A DNA stretch of 64,000 nt from a virus: IMG/VR virus record IMGVR_UViG_3300029911_000026, positions 1 through 64,000 of that record; one strand, written 5' to 3'. Of this stretch, positions 39,212-46,946 are shown one piece after another. Both the position numbers and the translations under genes were made by a program. A model generated the notes under the pieces. It searched no databases. It saw nothing but the letters and a program-made list of their open reading frames with translations, and had not been told where the DNA came from. Every line of letters begins with the position of its first letter. Position 1 is the first letter of the stretch.

Positions 39212-40353
39212 GCCGCAACCTCCTGTCGAACCGGCATCTCCTGGTGGACCTTGCCGTCGAGGAGATGGCCGGCGCGAAGCTTGCCGATGCGCGCGAACTG
39301 TTCCGTTGGCTCATCCGAGCAGAGTTCCATGAGACTTTCCGAGCCAGGGTAATTGCCTTGCTCGTGCGGCCACCAGTCTCCCCATTGCTTGAAGAAAAAT
39401 GGGACCTTCGCAGCCTTGCAGTCGTCGCGGATGACGCGCGCCCAAGTTGGGTCCATCGGGGTAGGAACATCCTTAGTTTTGCTGGATTCACCGCCAACGA
39501 TCACCCAATCCAACTTACCCAGGAGTGGGACTTCTCCATCGGGAGCTGTGCTGAGGGAGCCGTTCTCATCGTCGAAGGCTTCGCCGGTGAGCGCGTTGAT
39601 GCAGAATCCGCTCTGGGTGGGAAAGTCCGGGTCGGAGCGGTCGATTTCGCCGTCGTTGTATTCCAGCCGTTCGAGGTCAAGTGGTCCGAGCAGCGGTTCC
39701 GCGCTGATCATGCGGTAAGCAGCGGGAGTCTGGAGCAGGTAGAGGATGCGCTCTGCGGCCGTCTCCTTGTTCTCGGTGGATACGCCCCACACAACGTTCG
39801 GCAGTGGGAAGTGGAATGTCGTCCGAACCTTCCATCCGTCCGGGCCGAGCGTGCCGGCGATTGGGCGGTCGTCGAAGAAGTTCAGGTATGCCCGAGGGTG
39901 TGCGGACAACCAATCCTTGGTGATGTCGATCGCGGCGAGATGGATGCCGATAGGGTGACTGGCAAGGTAGCGGTGCATGTCCTTCGCACGCTTTGTCAGC
40001 ACGATGAATGTATGGTGAGGGCATAGCGCCATGACCGCGCAGATGCGGTCGCGTGCCACGTCGCCAAGGTTCTCATGGAACAGGTCGCTCATCGCGTTGA
40101 CGAAGTAGGTTCTGGGCTCGCTGACGGTTAGCGGTTCCAGCAGCGTCTTTTCGTCGATGTTGACTTTGCCAGTCCATACGACGTGCGAGCCCTGGAGGAT
40201 GGTGATGCCCTGATATTTCTTCTGCCCCATCGCCGCCAATCGGTGGCTCATCCCGCGGGCATAGCAGATGCGACAGCCAGGGCTCACGTTCGAGCATCCG
40301 GCTATTACGTTCCACGTGTCTTGCGCCCATTGGATCTTCGTGTTTCGACTCAT
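39208..40353 (-). CDS. DUF5131 protein (phage Gp37/Gp68 family)
   Basis: 381 residues from the ATG at 40353. TKIQWAQDTWNVIAGCSNVSPGCRICYA with the GCxxVSPGCxxCYA Cys motif defines this family, which resembles radical SAM/photoproduct-lyase-like enzymes. AEPLLGPLDL, LDWVIVGGES and VPFFFKQWGDW are also conserved. The reaction is unknown. Widespread in phages. Confidence 0.8.
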   Translation of the reverse strand: MSRNTKIQWAQDTWNVIAGCSNVSPGCRICYARGMSHRLAAMGQKKYQGITILQGSHVVWTGKVNIDEKTLLEPLTVSEPRTYFVNAMSDLFHENLGDVARDRICAVMALCPHHTFIVLTKRAKDMHRYLASHPIGIHLAAIDITKDWLSAHPRAYLNFFDDRPIAGTLGPDGWKVRTTFHFPLPNVVWGVSTENKETAAERILYLLQTPAAYRMISAEPLLGPLDLERLEYNDGEIDRSDPDFPTQSGFCINALTGEAFDDENGSLSTAPDGEVPLLGKLDWVIVGGESSKTKDVPTPMDPTWARVIRDDCKAAKVPFFFKQWGDWWPHEQGNYPGSESLMELCSDEPTEQFARIGKLRAGHLLDGKVHQEMPVRQEVAA

Positions 40354-40565
40354 TCGAGTGCCAACTTTCCGGATTCCGGAATCTTTCTCCGGTTCGTTCC
40401 GCGCGCCTTGAGCGCCTTGCGGTGATGGGAGCAGAGTGCCAGGGACGTTCCCCGGAAGTCTACGATCTTGGCCTTGCCGATGCCGCATGGCTCATGCCGG
40501 TGGGCCGGTGGTCGCTTGCGCCGCATGGTGGAAAGGCGATGCGTGATGAGCCATTTGCAGACCAC
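40350..40565 (-). CDS. Small Cys/His protein with repeat-encoded tail
   Basis: 71 residues from the GTG at 40565, chosen because GGAGG lies 6 nt upstream. Basic (MRRKRPPAHRHEPCGIGKAK) with ALCSHHRKALKARG, possibly an HNH- or zinc-like remnant. Ends KIPESGKLALE, encoded by the palindrome. ATGA overlap with the DUF5131 gene. Confidence 0.55.
   Translation of the reverse strand: MVCKWLITHRLSTMRRKRPPAHRHEPCGIGKAKIVDFRGTSLALCSHHRKALKARGTNRRKIPESGKLALE
40367..40381. repeat. Dispersed palindrome, copy 10 (C-terminal codons)
   Basis: Exact TTCCGGATTCCGGAA, read as Ile-Pro-Glu-Ser-Gly-Lys five codons before the stop. Confidence 0.95.
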
Positions 40566-40579
40566 GCATCGCCTCCGGA

Positions 40580-41083
40580 TTAGCTCTGGTGCGGTTCGCC
40601 ATTCGCCGGTTCGCGGATGACCCGCGCAACAGTGATGTCGCTATCCATCTCATGAACATCGACGACGGAATCGACATCGACGTTGAACACCCTCGCGAGT
40701 GCCGCCTTCTTGTCGTTCGGCGAGAGGTCGTCGTCGTGTTCGATCTCGCGACGTTTCGCTTCCATGTCGCGGTTGACCTTGGAGATGGCCGTCACCAGCG
40801 CACCCGAGACGTTCCGTGCACACACGTTGACCGGCGTCAAGTTTTGAATCCGATCCCCGTCCATCAGGGGGTAGCGGAACTTCACCGACCATAGCCGCAC
40901 ATTGCCGAGCGGGATAGCCAGGCCGAGTGCGACCTTGCCGGCCTCCTGCATCTTTTCTGCGGCACCCTCCATTGCGTGAGCGCCAGCGTGGAGCTTGGCG
41001 ACCTGAGCGTCGAACTCCGAGGTATCGAAGTGAACCCCAACCTTGATAACGTCTACCCTTTCCTTCTTGCCCTTCTTCTTCAT
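40580..41083 (-). CDS. Hypothetical protein
   Basis: 167 residues from the ATG at 41083 (AAGGAGG upstream). Lys-rich start, then VGVHFDTSEFDAQVAKLHAGAHAMEGAAEKMQEAGKVALG, a helical middle and an acidic end. No motif recognised. Could be a DNA-metabolism accessory protein by location. Confidence 0.55.
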   Translation of the reverse strand: MKKKGKKERVDVIKVGVHFDTSEFDAQVAKLHAGAHAMEGAAEKMQEAGKVALGLAIPLGNVRLWSVKFRYPLMDGDRIQNLTPVNVCARNVSGALVTAISKVNRDMEAKRREIEHDDDLSPNDKKAALARVFNVDVDSVVDVHEMDSDITVARVIREPANGEPHQS

Positions 41084-41140
41084 CTGTCCTGCCTCCTTCG
41101 CCCTGCGTAGCAGGGGAACTTTGCCCACCGCGCAATGCGG

Positions 41141-41722
41141 TCAGGTAATCTTTGCGTTGAACGCCCGTTGCCTAGCGTCACTGAGCTCTTGAAACTCCGC
41201 CTGGGAGCCGCCCCTCATGTCTGGGTGCCGGGTCCGTGCGAGCCTCTTGAACTGTGCCTCAATCTGAGGGATGGTGGCCGTAGCTTCGTCGAGGTCGAGA
41301 ACCTCACCCCACGGGCGTTGCGTGCCAGTGCCGAGCGCCTTGAATCCAGAGAAGGCGCGCTCCATCATGTCCGAGGCTCCCCAACGCTCGATGCCGCGAA
41401 GGCTATCGATGGTCTTACCGATGGCGGTCAGGTTCTCCCGGATGGTGTCGAAGCGGTCACAGGCGAATACAACCTGCTTACCGTTGCGGGTGAAATAGAC
41501 GGCGACGCCAGCGTCCAGAGGGTCGCGGTCCATGCGCATCTTACCGTCTGCGCGGAGCGGAGCGTTGCTGGAGATGACGATGGCTGTGCCATCCATGCGC
41601 TGGACTTCGGCCTCCACCAGCCGGTGAGCCTTGTCGGTTCCGATCTTGAAGCGGGAGGCGCTCGGGTACTTAGTGCGCTCCCAGCCAGACGGCCATTGCA
41701 GCGGAAAGGCGGCGACATTCAT
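41141..41722 (-). CDS. J-domain-like protein
   Basis: 193 residues from the ATG at 41722. The last 50 residues (IPQIEAQFKRLARTRHPDMRGGSQAEFQELSDARQRAF) look like a DnaJ domain with HPD intact. The N-terminal part (YPSASRFKIGTDKAHRLVEAEVQRMDG and VYFTRNGKQVVFACDRFDTIRENLTAI) is a phage-specific region. It may recruit host DnaK. Confidence 0.7.
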   Translation of the reverse strand: MNVAAFPLQWPSGWERTKYPSASRFKIGTDKAHRLVEAEVQRMDGTAIVISSNAPLRADGKMRMDRDPLDAGVAVYFTRNGKQVVFACDRFDTIRENLTAIGKTIDSLRGIERWGASDMMERAFSGFKALGTGTQRPWGEVLDLDEATATIPQIEAQFKRLARTRHPDMRGGSQAEFQELSDARQRAFNAKIT

Positions 41723-41988
41723 CGGCTGACCTCTGAGAACTCCACCGGGAGCCGGAGGCGTGAGCCGCGGATGGTCACGTCGGCGTACCATTCGTTCGGT
41801 GCGGGGTGCGTACCTGGTTCAATGGTCTTTTCCAGAGCGCAGCGGGTGTGCGGGACGACGGATGAGTTGCGGGTGTCGATGACGACGGTCTGGGAGCCGG
41901 TGTCCCAATCGTTCGCGCGCGTAGGGGTGATGACCACCTTCAAATCAGGCAGCTTGGTCGAGCGCACGGTTCTGAGCTTAGTCGTCAT
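41719..41988 (-). CDS. Small hypothetical protein
   Basis: 89 residues from the ATG at 41988. The ATG comes 4 nt after a palindrome copy and has no SD, so the start is less sure than others. Beta-rich (VVITPTRANDWDTGSQTVVIDTRNSS and WYADVTIRGSRLRLPVEFS). Overlaps the J-domain gene by ATGA. Confidence 0.5.
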   Translation of the reverse strand: MTTKLRTVRSTKLPDLKVVITPTRANDWDTGSQTVVIDTRNSSVVPHTRCALEKTIEPGTHPAPNEWYADVTIRGSRLRLPVEFSEVSR

Positions 41989-42125
41989 AGGATTCCGGAT
42001 TCCGGAAAGAATGGCCGGGCACGATACGCCCGTAACGTCCCGGCCTCGGGTAAGGTGGCAGCTTGGACGAGGAGCCCGCTGTCTCCCGGAGACGCCCATG
42101 AGCGCGTCCTCGCTGGGTGCTCCAC
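41985..42125 (-). CDS. Possible small ORF ending in repeat-encoded residues
   Basis: A GTG at 42125 opens 46 codons ending FFPESGIL, whose stop overlaps the next ATG (ATGA). It has no good SD. The overlap and the C-terminal PESG seen elsewhere are the only support. Confidence 0.25.
   Translation of the reverse strand: MEHPARTRSWASPGDSGLLVQAATLPEAGTLRAYRARPFFPESGIL
41993..42007. repeat. Dispersed palindrome, copy 11 (before a start codon)
   Basis: Exact TTCCGGATTCCGGAA ending 4 nt before the ATG at 41988 on the minus strand. Confidence 0.95.
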
Positions 42126-42130
42126 CAAAG

Positions 42131-42628
42131 TTAGTCGATCTTCTCGCCCGCTCCCATGTTGAACTCGGGCTGGATCTCCTGCATCCGCAGGTAGAACGTC
42201 TCGGTATTGTTCTTCGTGGCCCAGCAGACCAAGGGGATGAGCAGCTTGTCGTCCGGCTTGATCGTGGTCGAGAAGGTGAGGTAGCGGGTCGTGGGCGAGC
42301 CGTCTGCCGGGGTGGGACGGAATACCTGGAGGTTCTGGAGATGGCACTGACCGAGGGCGATGACCGCCACCTTGCTGTCACTCTTCTCGAAGACGTCGAG
42401 CCATTGATCAAAGCTGAGGTCGATCGTGGCTTCGGTAATGCCGTTCGCCAGGACTCCGAGCGTATCGGCTGCGGCGAGGATGGTCGGAGGGGCAACTTCC
42501 AGCACTTCATCTGTCAGGGGAACCTCGAAGTCGAGGCGCACGCGCTTTTCCTTCTGGCTATTGCAGAGCGGGACCCACTTGGCCAGGGTTACCGCGATGG
42601 CGTTGTCGGTTGTGTCGATGAACTTCAT
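42131..42628 (-). CDS. Hypothetical protein under its own promoter
   Basis: 165 residues from the ATG at 42628 (AAGGAG, 9-nt spacing). Beta-rich with LDFEVPLTDEVLEVAPPTILAAADTLGVLANGI and VFRPTPADGSPTTRYLTFSTTIKPDDKLLIPLV. First gene after a TTGACG-type promoter. No family recognised. Confidence 0.55.
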   Translation of the reverse strand: MKFIDTTDNAIAVTLAKWVPLCNSQKEKRVRLDFEVPLTDEVLEVAPPTILAAADTLGVLANGITEATIDLSFDQWLDVFEKSDSKVAVIALGQCHLQNLQVFRPTPADGSPTTRYLTFSTTIKPDDKLLIPLVCWATKNNTETFYLRMQEIQPEFNMGAGEKID

Positions 42629-42658
42629 GGGGTGAGTCTCCTTATGTTCGTACCAAGA

Positions 42659-42687
42659 CCATAGCAGCATATTGTTAGTACGTCAAT
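42659..42687 (-). promoter_or_regulatory. Phage promoter with operator-like motif
   Basis: TTGACG, 17-nt spacer, TATGGT. The spacer contains GTACTAACAAT (42672-42682), shared with the promoter at 49.65 kb. Confidence 0.6.
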
Positions 42688-42846
42688 GTGGACATTTGGG
42701 CGTGGTTGTGGATTTCCAGTGGAAGGGGAGGCAAGAGGCGCAAGTCCTCTGTAATCGAACGGATTCGCCCGGAAAACATGCCGTAGGATGCCCGTGGTGC
42801 GGCTAACGCAAGTGGACCTGTGGGGTAGGTATCTTCCAGACGAGAA

Positions 42847-42874
42847 CGCCGCCGGAGACAGTCTCCGACGGCGG
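42847..42874 (-). terminator. GC-rich hairpin downstream of the tRNA-like gene
   Basis: GCCGCC/GGCGGC plus GGAGA/TCTCC form a long stem with a short loop. The T tract is poor (GTTCTCGTC). The surrounding 42690-42974 region holds no convincing gene. Confidence 0.5.
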
Positions 42875-42974
42875 CCTGAATCTCGTCAGGCTCATGCCAG
42901 GGTGTGTGCTGGCGCTCTATGAAGTCTGCGGCACTTCGCCTTTGGCTTTCGCCTACTGCCGCAGTCAGGCATCT

Positions 42975-43068
42975 TGGAGCGGGGTTCCGGGTTCGAACCG
43001 GCGGCCTCCGGGCTGGAGCCAACCTTGCGGCTGACCTGACCGACGCTCTACCACTGAGCTACCCCCGC
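42975..43068 (-). tRNA. tRNA-like gene, anticodon uncertain
   Basis: GCGGGGG acceptor, GCTCAGTGGTAGAGC D arm, GG(T)TCGAAC T loop and encoded CCA are clear. The anticodon arm TCGGT-CAGGTCA-GCCGC places GGT (Thr) in the loop, but position 33 is A instead of T and 27-43 is unpaired. The 7th acceptor pair and one T-stem pair are also mismatched, and the variable region is about 24 nt. It may be degraded or non-canonical. Confidence 0.6.
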
Positions 43069-43114
43069 GGTAGCGTGGCGGCAACGTTCTGGGCCCAGCC
43101 ACCACGACTCGTCA

Positions 43115-43143
43115 ACAGTAGCAGGGTCGGGCTGCTCAGTCAA
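43115..43143 (-). promoter_or_regulatory. Promoter of the tRNA-like gene
   Basis: TTGACT, 17-nt spacer, TACTGT on the minus strand, with the tRNA-like 5' end about 40 nt downstream. It overlaps the 3' end of the ParB-like gene. Confidence 0.5.
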
Positions 43144-44047
43144 TGGCATCCTTGGCGAGTAGTTCCAGCGCCTTCAAGGGGTTTGGGGCCTTGCCGGAAT
43201 CGACCAGCCTGGAGAGCGCTGCGGTAAGCAGCTTGGCGGTTGCGGCTGGGATGCGGTCGGCGCCGAACACGGCTGCGAGCGGGAAGTATTCGCGGTCGCG
43301 GCGGGCGGGCAGATACTCCTGCAGGTCGTCCAGATGCCGGCTGAACACGTCGAGCAGGACCATCAGGGAGGTAGCAGCGTTGCTGACGCCCTTGGATCCT
43401 CCAGCCGCGGCCATCAGGTCGAGCCATGAGTCGTATTCGGCGTGGCGCAGCAGCCAGGTCCGGTCGCCGCTTACCTGCTTCAAGAGACCTTCGATGATCG
43501 TCTGCGCGCGTTCGAGCTCGTCCGGCAGGAAATACATCGTCAGGGTCTTGGCCTCGAGCGCTGCCTCGGAGAAGGCGATCGGGGACACCTTCTCCAGCAG
43601 TTCGAGCGTGCGGTCGTCGAGGCCGCAGTAGACTTTCAGATCCACGGTTCCAACCTGCTCGTAGAGCTTGCGGAGCGTTGCCGGGTCGTCCTGGCCGGTG
43701 ATGGCGTTGTGGGAGAGCTGAATAGCTATCTTCTGCTCCTCGGTGAGCGGGTCGTGCGTGACCATGACCCAGATCTCGTCGAGGCCGGCGGCAATCGCGG
43801 CTTTCGTGCGATGGTTCCCGGAGAGGACTTCGTAGACCCATTCGCCAGCTTCCTTGACGCCGAAGGCGAAGGGAACGGAGCTGAGGCATCCGTCGCGGCG
43901 CACGTTGGCGACCAGGAGCTGGAACTGCTCGTGCGTCATGTAGCGCGCGTTCAGCTCGCGGAGGCGGAGCTTACGCGGGTCGATTTGGACCAGCTTCGTG
44001 CTTACTGTTCCGCTCGCTTGCCCTTTGTCGAGAATCGCTTCTTCCAT
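43136..44047 (-). CDS. ParB-like nuclease-domain protein
   Basis: 303 residues from the ATG at 44047 (AGGAGGGG upstream). LVQIDPRKLRLRELNARYMTHEQFQLLVANVRRDGC and YEVLSGNHRTKAAIAAGLDEIWVMV are the ParB N-terminal fold. The C-terminal half is helical. In phages such proteins may act as nucleases, methyltransferase partners or regulators. Confidence 0.75.
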   Translation of the reverse strand: MEEAILDKGQASGTVSTKLVQIDPRKLRLRELNARYMTHEQFQLLVANVRRDGCLSSVPFAFGVKEAGEWVYEVLSGNHRTKAAIAAGLDEIWVMVTHDPLTEEQKIAIQLSHNAITGQDDPATLRKLYEQVGTVDLKVYCGLDDRTLELLEKVSPIAFSEAALEAKTLTMYFLPDELERAQTIIEGLLKQVSGDRTWLLRHAEYDSWLDLMAAAGGSKGVSNAATSLMVLLDVFSRHLDDLQEYLPARRDREYFPLAAVFGADRIPAATAKLLTAALSRLVDSGKAPNPLKALELLAKDAID

Positions 44048-44250
44048 TCCGCAAGCCCCTCCTGGAGCGTCCATCGTCCATAGTCGGCGAGATAGTTCAG
44101 CATGAATCCGCCGGCCGCGTAGCCATTCATCGGGTCGTCGGCATCGATGTTCTGACGGCTGGTGAGCCGGAACAGGCCGCGGTACTTCATCGACACCGGG
44201 CGCTTCGAGAAGGCGGTCGTCGCAACTGCGCTGACGCGGCGCTTGAGCAT
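44002..44250 (-). CDS. C-terminal fragment of a longer protein, frame open upstream
   Basis: 82 residues from the only ATG (MLKRRVSAVATTAF). The same frame is open upstream to about 44456 and reads convincingly (IQVDNGVSYVYLLSDFPVAPASYDKLAKLVLYAALSREGQ, in shorter words a globular domain) but has no start codon. Probably the 3' part of a gene whose 5' part lies in another frame at 44372-44512. Confidence 0.45.
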   Translation of the reverse strand: MLKRRVSAVATTAFSKRPVSMKYRGLFRLTSRQNIDADDPMNGYAAGGFMLNYLADYGRWTLQEGLAEWKKRFSTKGKRAEQ

Positions 44251-44371
44251 CTCTTCGGCAATTCCCTGCCCTTCGCGGGAGAGCGCGGCGTAGAGTACCA
44301 GCTTCGCGAGCTTGTCATAGCTGGCCGGTGCAACCGGGAAGTCGGAGAGTAGGTAGACGTAGGAGACGCCG

Positions 44372-44512
44372 TTATCGACTTGGATTGTGGAGGAGGTCGC
44401 GTTCGATCGTGAAGTTGCCGGAGCAAGCCACGCGGATGTCGTCGGTCTGCCACTTCTCTACGACTTCATGGATGATAGAGAGGACGGAGCTGGGGAGGGA
44501 GCCGCGGAACAT
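44372..44512 (-). pseudogene. N-terminal fragment, likely broken gene
   Basis: 46 residues (MFRGSLPSSVLSIIHEVVEK and then WQTDDIRVACSGNFTIERDL) resemble from memory the start of a larger phage protein with a CSGNFTIER motif. The frame stops after 46 codons, and a +1 shift would enter the open frame that runs to 44002. Natural decay, a mosaic joint or a sequence error are possible. Confidence 0.4.
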
Positions 44513-44709
44513 GGGGGGAGTTTACCACCATAAGCTGTCCAGAGTAGCGGCATATATCTCACCGCCCCTGTGAACGTGAAGAACGGTAGCGCCATGATGA
44601 CTTCGCCTGTAGTAGCTCCAGTGGGAACGAAAATCCATAGCTCCCAAGGCTCGTGATTGGGGCCGGACTTCCTGATTCTCATTCTCATTCCGGATTCCGG
44701 AAAGTTCAT
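44458..44709 (-). CDS. Small hypothetical protein starting in a repeat
   Basis: 83 residues from the ATG at 44709, which has GAGG at 5-nt spacing and overlaps the DUF488 stop (ATGA). Starts MNFPESGM, encoded by the palindrome. Another frame here (MDFRSHWSYYRRSHHGATVL, stop at 44522) also reads plausibly, so the choice is uncertain. Confidence 0.4.
   Translation of the reverse strand: MNFPESGMRMRIRKSGPNHEPWELWIFVPTGATTGEVIMALPFFTFTGAVRYMPLLWTAYGGKLPPCSAAPSPAPSSLSSMKS
44688..44702. repeat. Dispersed palindrome, copy 12 (N-terminal codons)
   Basis: Exact TTCCGGATTCCGGAA, read as Phe-Pro-Glu-Ser-Gly from codon 3 of the gene at 44709. Confidence 0.95.
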
Positions 44710-45080
44710 AGCAACCTCTGTTGTCTGGGCTCGGCTTTGGCCGCTGGGAGCAGCTCGCGCACCGGGACGCCAAGCTGCTTCTCGAACCATGCCGCCGCCA
44801 GGTGCCGGTGGCAGAACTCGCCTGGACCTTCCCAGCAGAGCAGGATGGCCTTCTCTCCGAGTTCCTTGGCGATCTTCTTGGCGTCGAGGCCGGCGAGCTG
44901 CTTCGTGTAGATTTCAGTGAACTCGGCCTCGGTCATCTCGCCAGCGCGGATGCGCTTGACTGCCCACATGGGCGGAGCGAGAGCGCGGCACTTCCGGATA
45001 GGGTCGTAGCCCCTGGTGCCGTTGGAGATGGCGACCGCATCGGGGTGACGGCCAGACGTTTTGAAGTTCGATGTAAACAT
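44706..45080 (-). CDS. DUF488 protein, leaderless
   Basis: 124 residues. AILLCWEGPGEFCHRHLAAAWFEKQLGVPVREL matches DUF488 (CWE...CHRxxAA). These small proteins have unknown enzymatic roles. The ATG at 45080 follows the -10 box TAGTAT by 6 nt without a SD, predicting a leaderless mRNA. Confidence 0.78.
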   Translation of the reverse strand: MFTSNFKTSGRHPDAVAISNGTRGYDPIRKCRALAPPMWAVKRIRAGEMTEAEFTEIYTKQLAGLDAKKIAKELGEKAILLCWEGPGEFCHRHLAAAWFEKQLGVPVRELLPAAKAEPRQQRLL

Positions 45081-45086
45081 ATCTCT

Positions 45087-45116
45087 ATACTATCAGACTG
45101 TTAGCGCTTTCGTCAA
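45087..45116 (-). promoter_or_regulatory. Phage-type promoter, leaderless output
   Basis: TTGACG, 18-nt spacer, TAGTAT with TGA before the -10. The -35 overlaps the stop of the upstream gene. Confidence 0.65.
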
Positions 45117-45436
45117 GCTTCAAACGTCTCGAATCCGGCCAGTTCCATACCCGCGCAATCCCAATAGCCTTCGTCTGCGGCGCAACCGAAGCAGACCCAA
45201 CCGGCGGGACCGACCCAGATAGACTCTCCCTTGGTAACCGGGCGCGAGCAGGTTGGGCAGTCGCCGAAGGCTTCGACCGGAGGCGGTGGAGGGGGAGGCG
45301 GGAGGTTCGCTGGGTTCTGCGTGCATTTGGCCAGGTGCTTCTCTATGCCAGCGATTGTCTTCCATTTCGGCTGGGGCCAATCTGGGTCGCCGCAAACGTA
45401 GGGGCATCGGTAGAAGCCGCGGCGATCAGGTTCCAT
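45113..45436 (-). CDS. Double zinc-finger protein with polyproline linker
   Basis: 107 residues. CPYVCGDPDWPQPKWKTIAGIEKHLAKC looks like a C2H(C) finger; eight consecutive Pro form a linker; CPTCSRPVTKGESIWVGPAGWVCFGC is a four-Cys ribbon. Likely DNA, RNA or protein binding. Overlaps the HNH gene by 11 nt. Confidence 0.6.
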   Translation of the reverse strand: MEPDRRGFYRCPYVCGDPDWPQPKWKTIAGIEKHLAKCTQNPANLPPPPPPPPVEAFGDCPTCSRPVTKGESIWVGPAGWVCFGCAADEGYWDCAGMELAGFETFEA

Positions 45437-45971
45437 GTCGGGCCTTCGAGTGACGCTTCCACATCATCTTGGCACCCTCGCCGCCGGTGGCCAGACGGGT
45501 GAGGATGTCGCTCACGTCGCGCGGGTCGAGGCCCATCGGTCGTCCCATGCTTTGGCCGGTGGTGAGGAAGTCGATCAGGGCGCGGAAGCCTTCGGCGGAG
45601 CATTTTCCCTTGCGGTTATTGCAGTCGGCGCAAGCTGGGCATAGGTTCTCCAGGCCGAGCGAGCCGAGCCAGGGAGCCGCCGCCGGGATCTTGTGGTCGA
45701 GCCGGATGGTCTTGACGTTCAGGAACGTGTTGCAGTAGGAGCACTGCACGACGTTGTCCCAGGAGCCCTTGAATACTTCGGGGCCGAGCAGCCATTGGCG
45801 GAACTCGTAGAGGGTGAAGGGAAGCTCGCGGCCGGGGGAGATGACGACATTGTTCTCGTTCCGCTTCGGGCCGAAGCGCTGGGCCATCGAGTTGTAGCGG
45901 TCGCGGGAGACTTGCTCGAACAGCTCCTGTAGTCCGACCTTGGGGATGCGCGTGGCGGGGCGTCTACCCAT
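45426..45971 (-). CDS. HNH endonuclease
   Basis: 181 residues from the ATG at 45971. CSYCNTFLNVKTIRLDHKIPAAAPWLGSLGLENLCPACADCNNRKGK has the paired CxxC zinc motifs and the DH...N...N core of HNH nucleases. N-terminal half is helical. Such genes can be homing nucleases or packaging aids; far from the terminase here. Confidence 0.75.
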   Translation of the reverse strand: MGRRPATRIPKVGLQELFEQVSRDRYNSMAQRFGPKRNENNVVISPGRELPFTLYEFRQWLLGPEVFKGSWDNVVQCSYCNTFLNVKTIRLDHKIPAAAPWLGSLGLENLCPACADCNNRKGKCSAEGFRALIDFLTTGQSMGRPMGLDPRDVSDILTRLATGGEGAKMMWKRHSKARHGT

Positions 45972-46722
45972 GGAGTGCATCCTTCGATTCGAGTGCATCC
46001 TTCGATTCGTTGGCGAGTTTCTGGATAAGATTTACAGAGCGCAGCCTTTCCAGCTCTTCGGCCACGCGCTTTGCCGTATTGATTGCGCCGTCCAGATTGA
46101 GCCAACGAGTGCTCCGCACGACATGAACAGCCTCGCCAAGTTCCTTGCCGTCGCAATACTGGTTTATTTTGATACCACTGGCGAGTTCGAAAGCGGCGAC
46201 CTCCTCACTGAGTTCCTTCAATTTCTTGGCGGCTCTAGAGTTCTCGTGTCCAGTTTGCTCGCCTTCGGCCCTCGCCCTGTCCAACGCAGCTTTGTCGCTT
46301 ACTAAAACGTTGCGAAGAATCGACGCGACCAGTTCCGGCGTGAAGGGTTGGGGAGCGAGCTTGGGCGCTTCCTTGACGATCGCCATACGACCGCCCTTCG
46401 CAGCCATCAATCCCCAGGTTTCGGGTAGTTCTCCCGGCTGGACAATCTTCTCGTCGCTGACGGCGAGATACCAGCCGTTGCAATACTTCATAAGCGCATC
46501 AGCCTTTGCTGGCTTCCGCAGCTCATTGAGCCAATCAGAACGGCTTATCTTGACCTCGAAACCGAGCAGGTTGTAGCCGCGAGATGGCCATACACCCATG
46601 ACTAGAGCATCGGCCCAACGGTAGTGGCGAGCGCCCGTACCATCGGCGACCTGCTCAAGCAATGCAAAGGCTGGAAGCGGATACTTCGCTCTAAGCAAAT
46701 CAATTACATCATCCGCTTTCAT
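45964..46722 (-). CDS. MmcB/PD-(D/E)xK-like nuclease protein
   Basis: 252 residues. WADALVMGVWPSRGYNLLGFEVKISRSDWLNELRKPAKADALMKYCNGWYLAVSDEKI has D...ExK spacing of restriction-like nucleases related to MmcB. The C-terminal half is coiled coil. The last codons come from an 18-bp tandem duplication (SKDALESKDAL). Confidence 0.65.
   Translation of the reverse strand: MKADDVIDLLRAKYPLPAFALLEQVADGTGARHYRWADALVMGVWPSRGYNLLGFEVKISRSDWLNELRKPAKADALMKYCNGWYLAVSDEKIVQPGELPETWGLMAAKGGRMAIVKEAPKLAPQPFTPELVASILRNVLVSDKAALDRARAEGEQTGHENSRAAKKLKELSEEVAAFELASGIKINQYCDGKELGEAVHVVRSTRWLNLDGAINTAKRVAEELERLRSVNLIQKLANESKDALESKDALHG
45973..46008. repeat. 18-bp perfect tandem duplication
   Basis: GAGTGCATCCTTCGATTC occurs twice in direct succession at the end of the MmcB-like gene and just before the HNH start. 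Confidence 0.95.
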
Positions 46723-46946
46723 ACCAGCTTCAATCCTTCCGGCTCCTCGATCAGGTTGGTGCGGCGGCGGCGCATGTAGACCGCGCGGTCGGCAGCGCCA
46801 GCGGCGATCTGGGAAATCGAGTCCAGGACCCTCGGCAGCTCATCCATCGGGACACCAGCGCAGGTCGCGGCCAAAGTGACCGAGATACCGCCGTTGACGT
46901 CATCCCAAACCTTCTGCTCCTCCGGCTTGTCGATCGTGATCTTCAT
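46719..46946 (-). CDS. Small hypothetical protein
   Basis: 75 residues (MKITIDKPEEQKVWDDVNGG). Mixed alpha/beta and acidic, ends RRRRTNLIEEPEGLKLV. SD AAGGAGAAGTCACAAG is good. Overlaps the upstream gene by 47 nt. A palindrome lies just upstream. Not recognised. Confidence 0.55.
   Translation of the reverse strand: MKITIDKPEEQKVWDDVNGGISVTLAATCAGVPMDELPRVLDSISQIAAGAADRAVYMRRRRTNLIEEPEGLKLV

Noticed and set aside
41135-42664. 509-codon plus-strand ORF
   Set aside because: It runs across three minus-strand genes, a promoter and a palindrome; composition is shadow-like and it has no SD.
42675-43022. 115-codon minus ORF over 42.7-43.0 kb
   Set aside because: It begins inside the tRNA-like gene and crosses the strong hairpin; no SD or recognisable domain.
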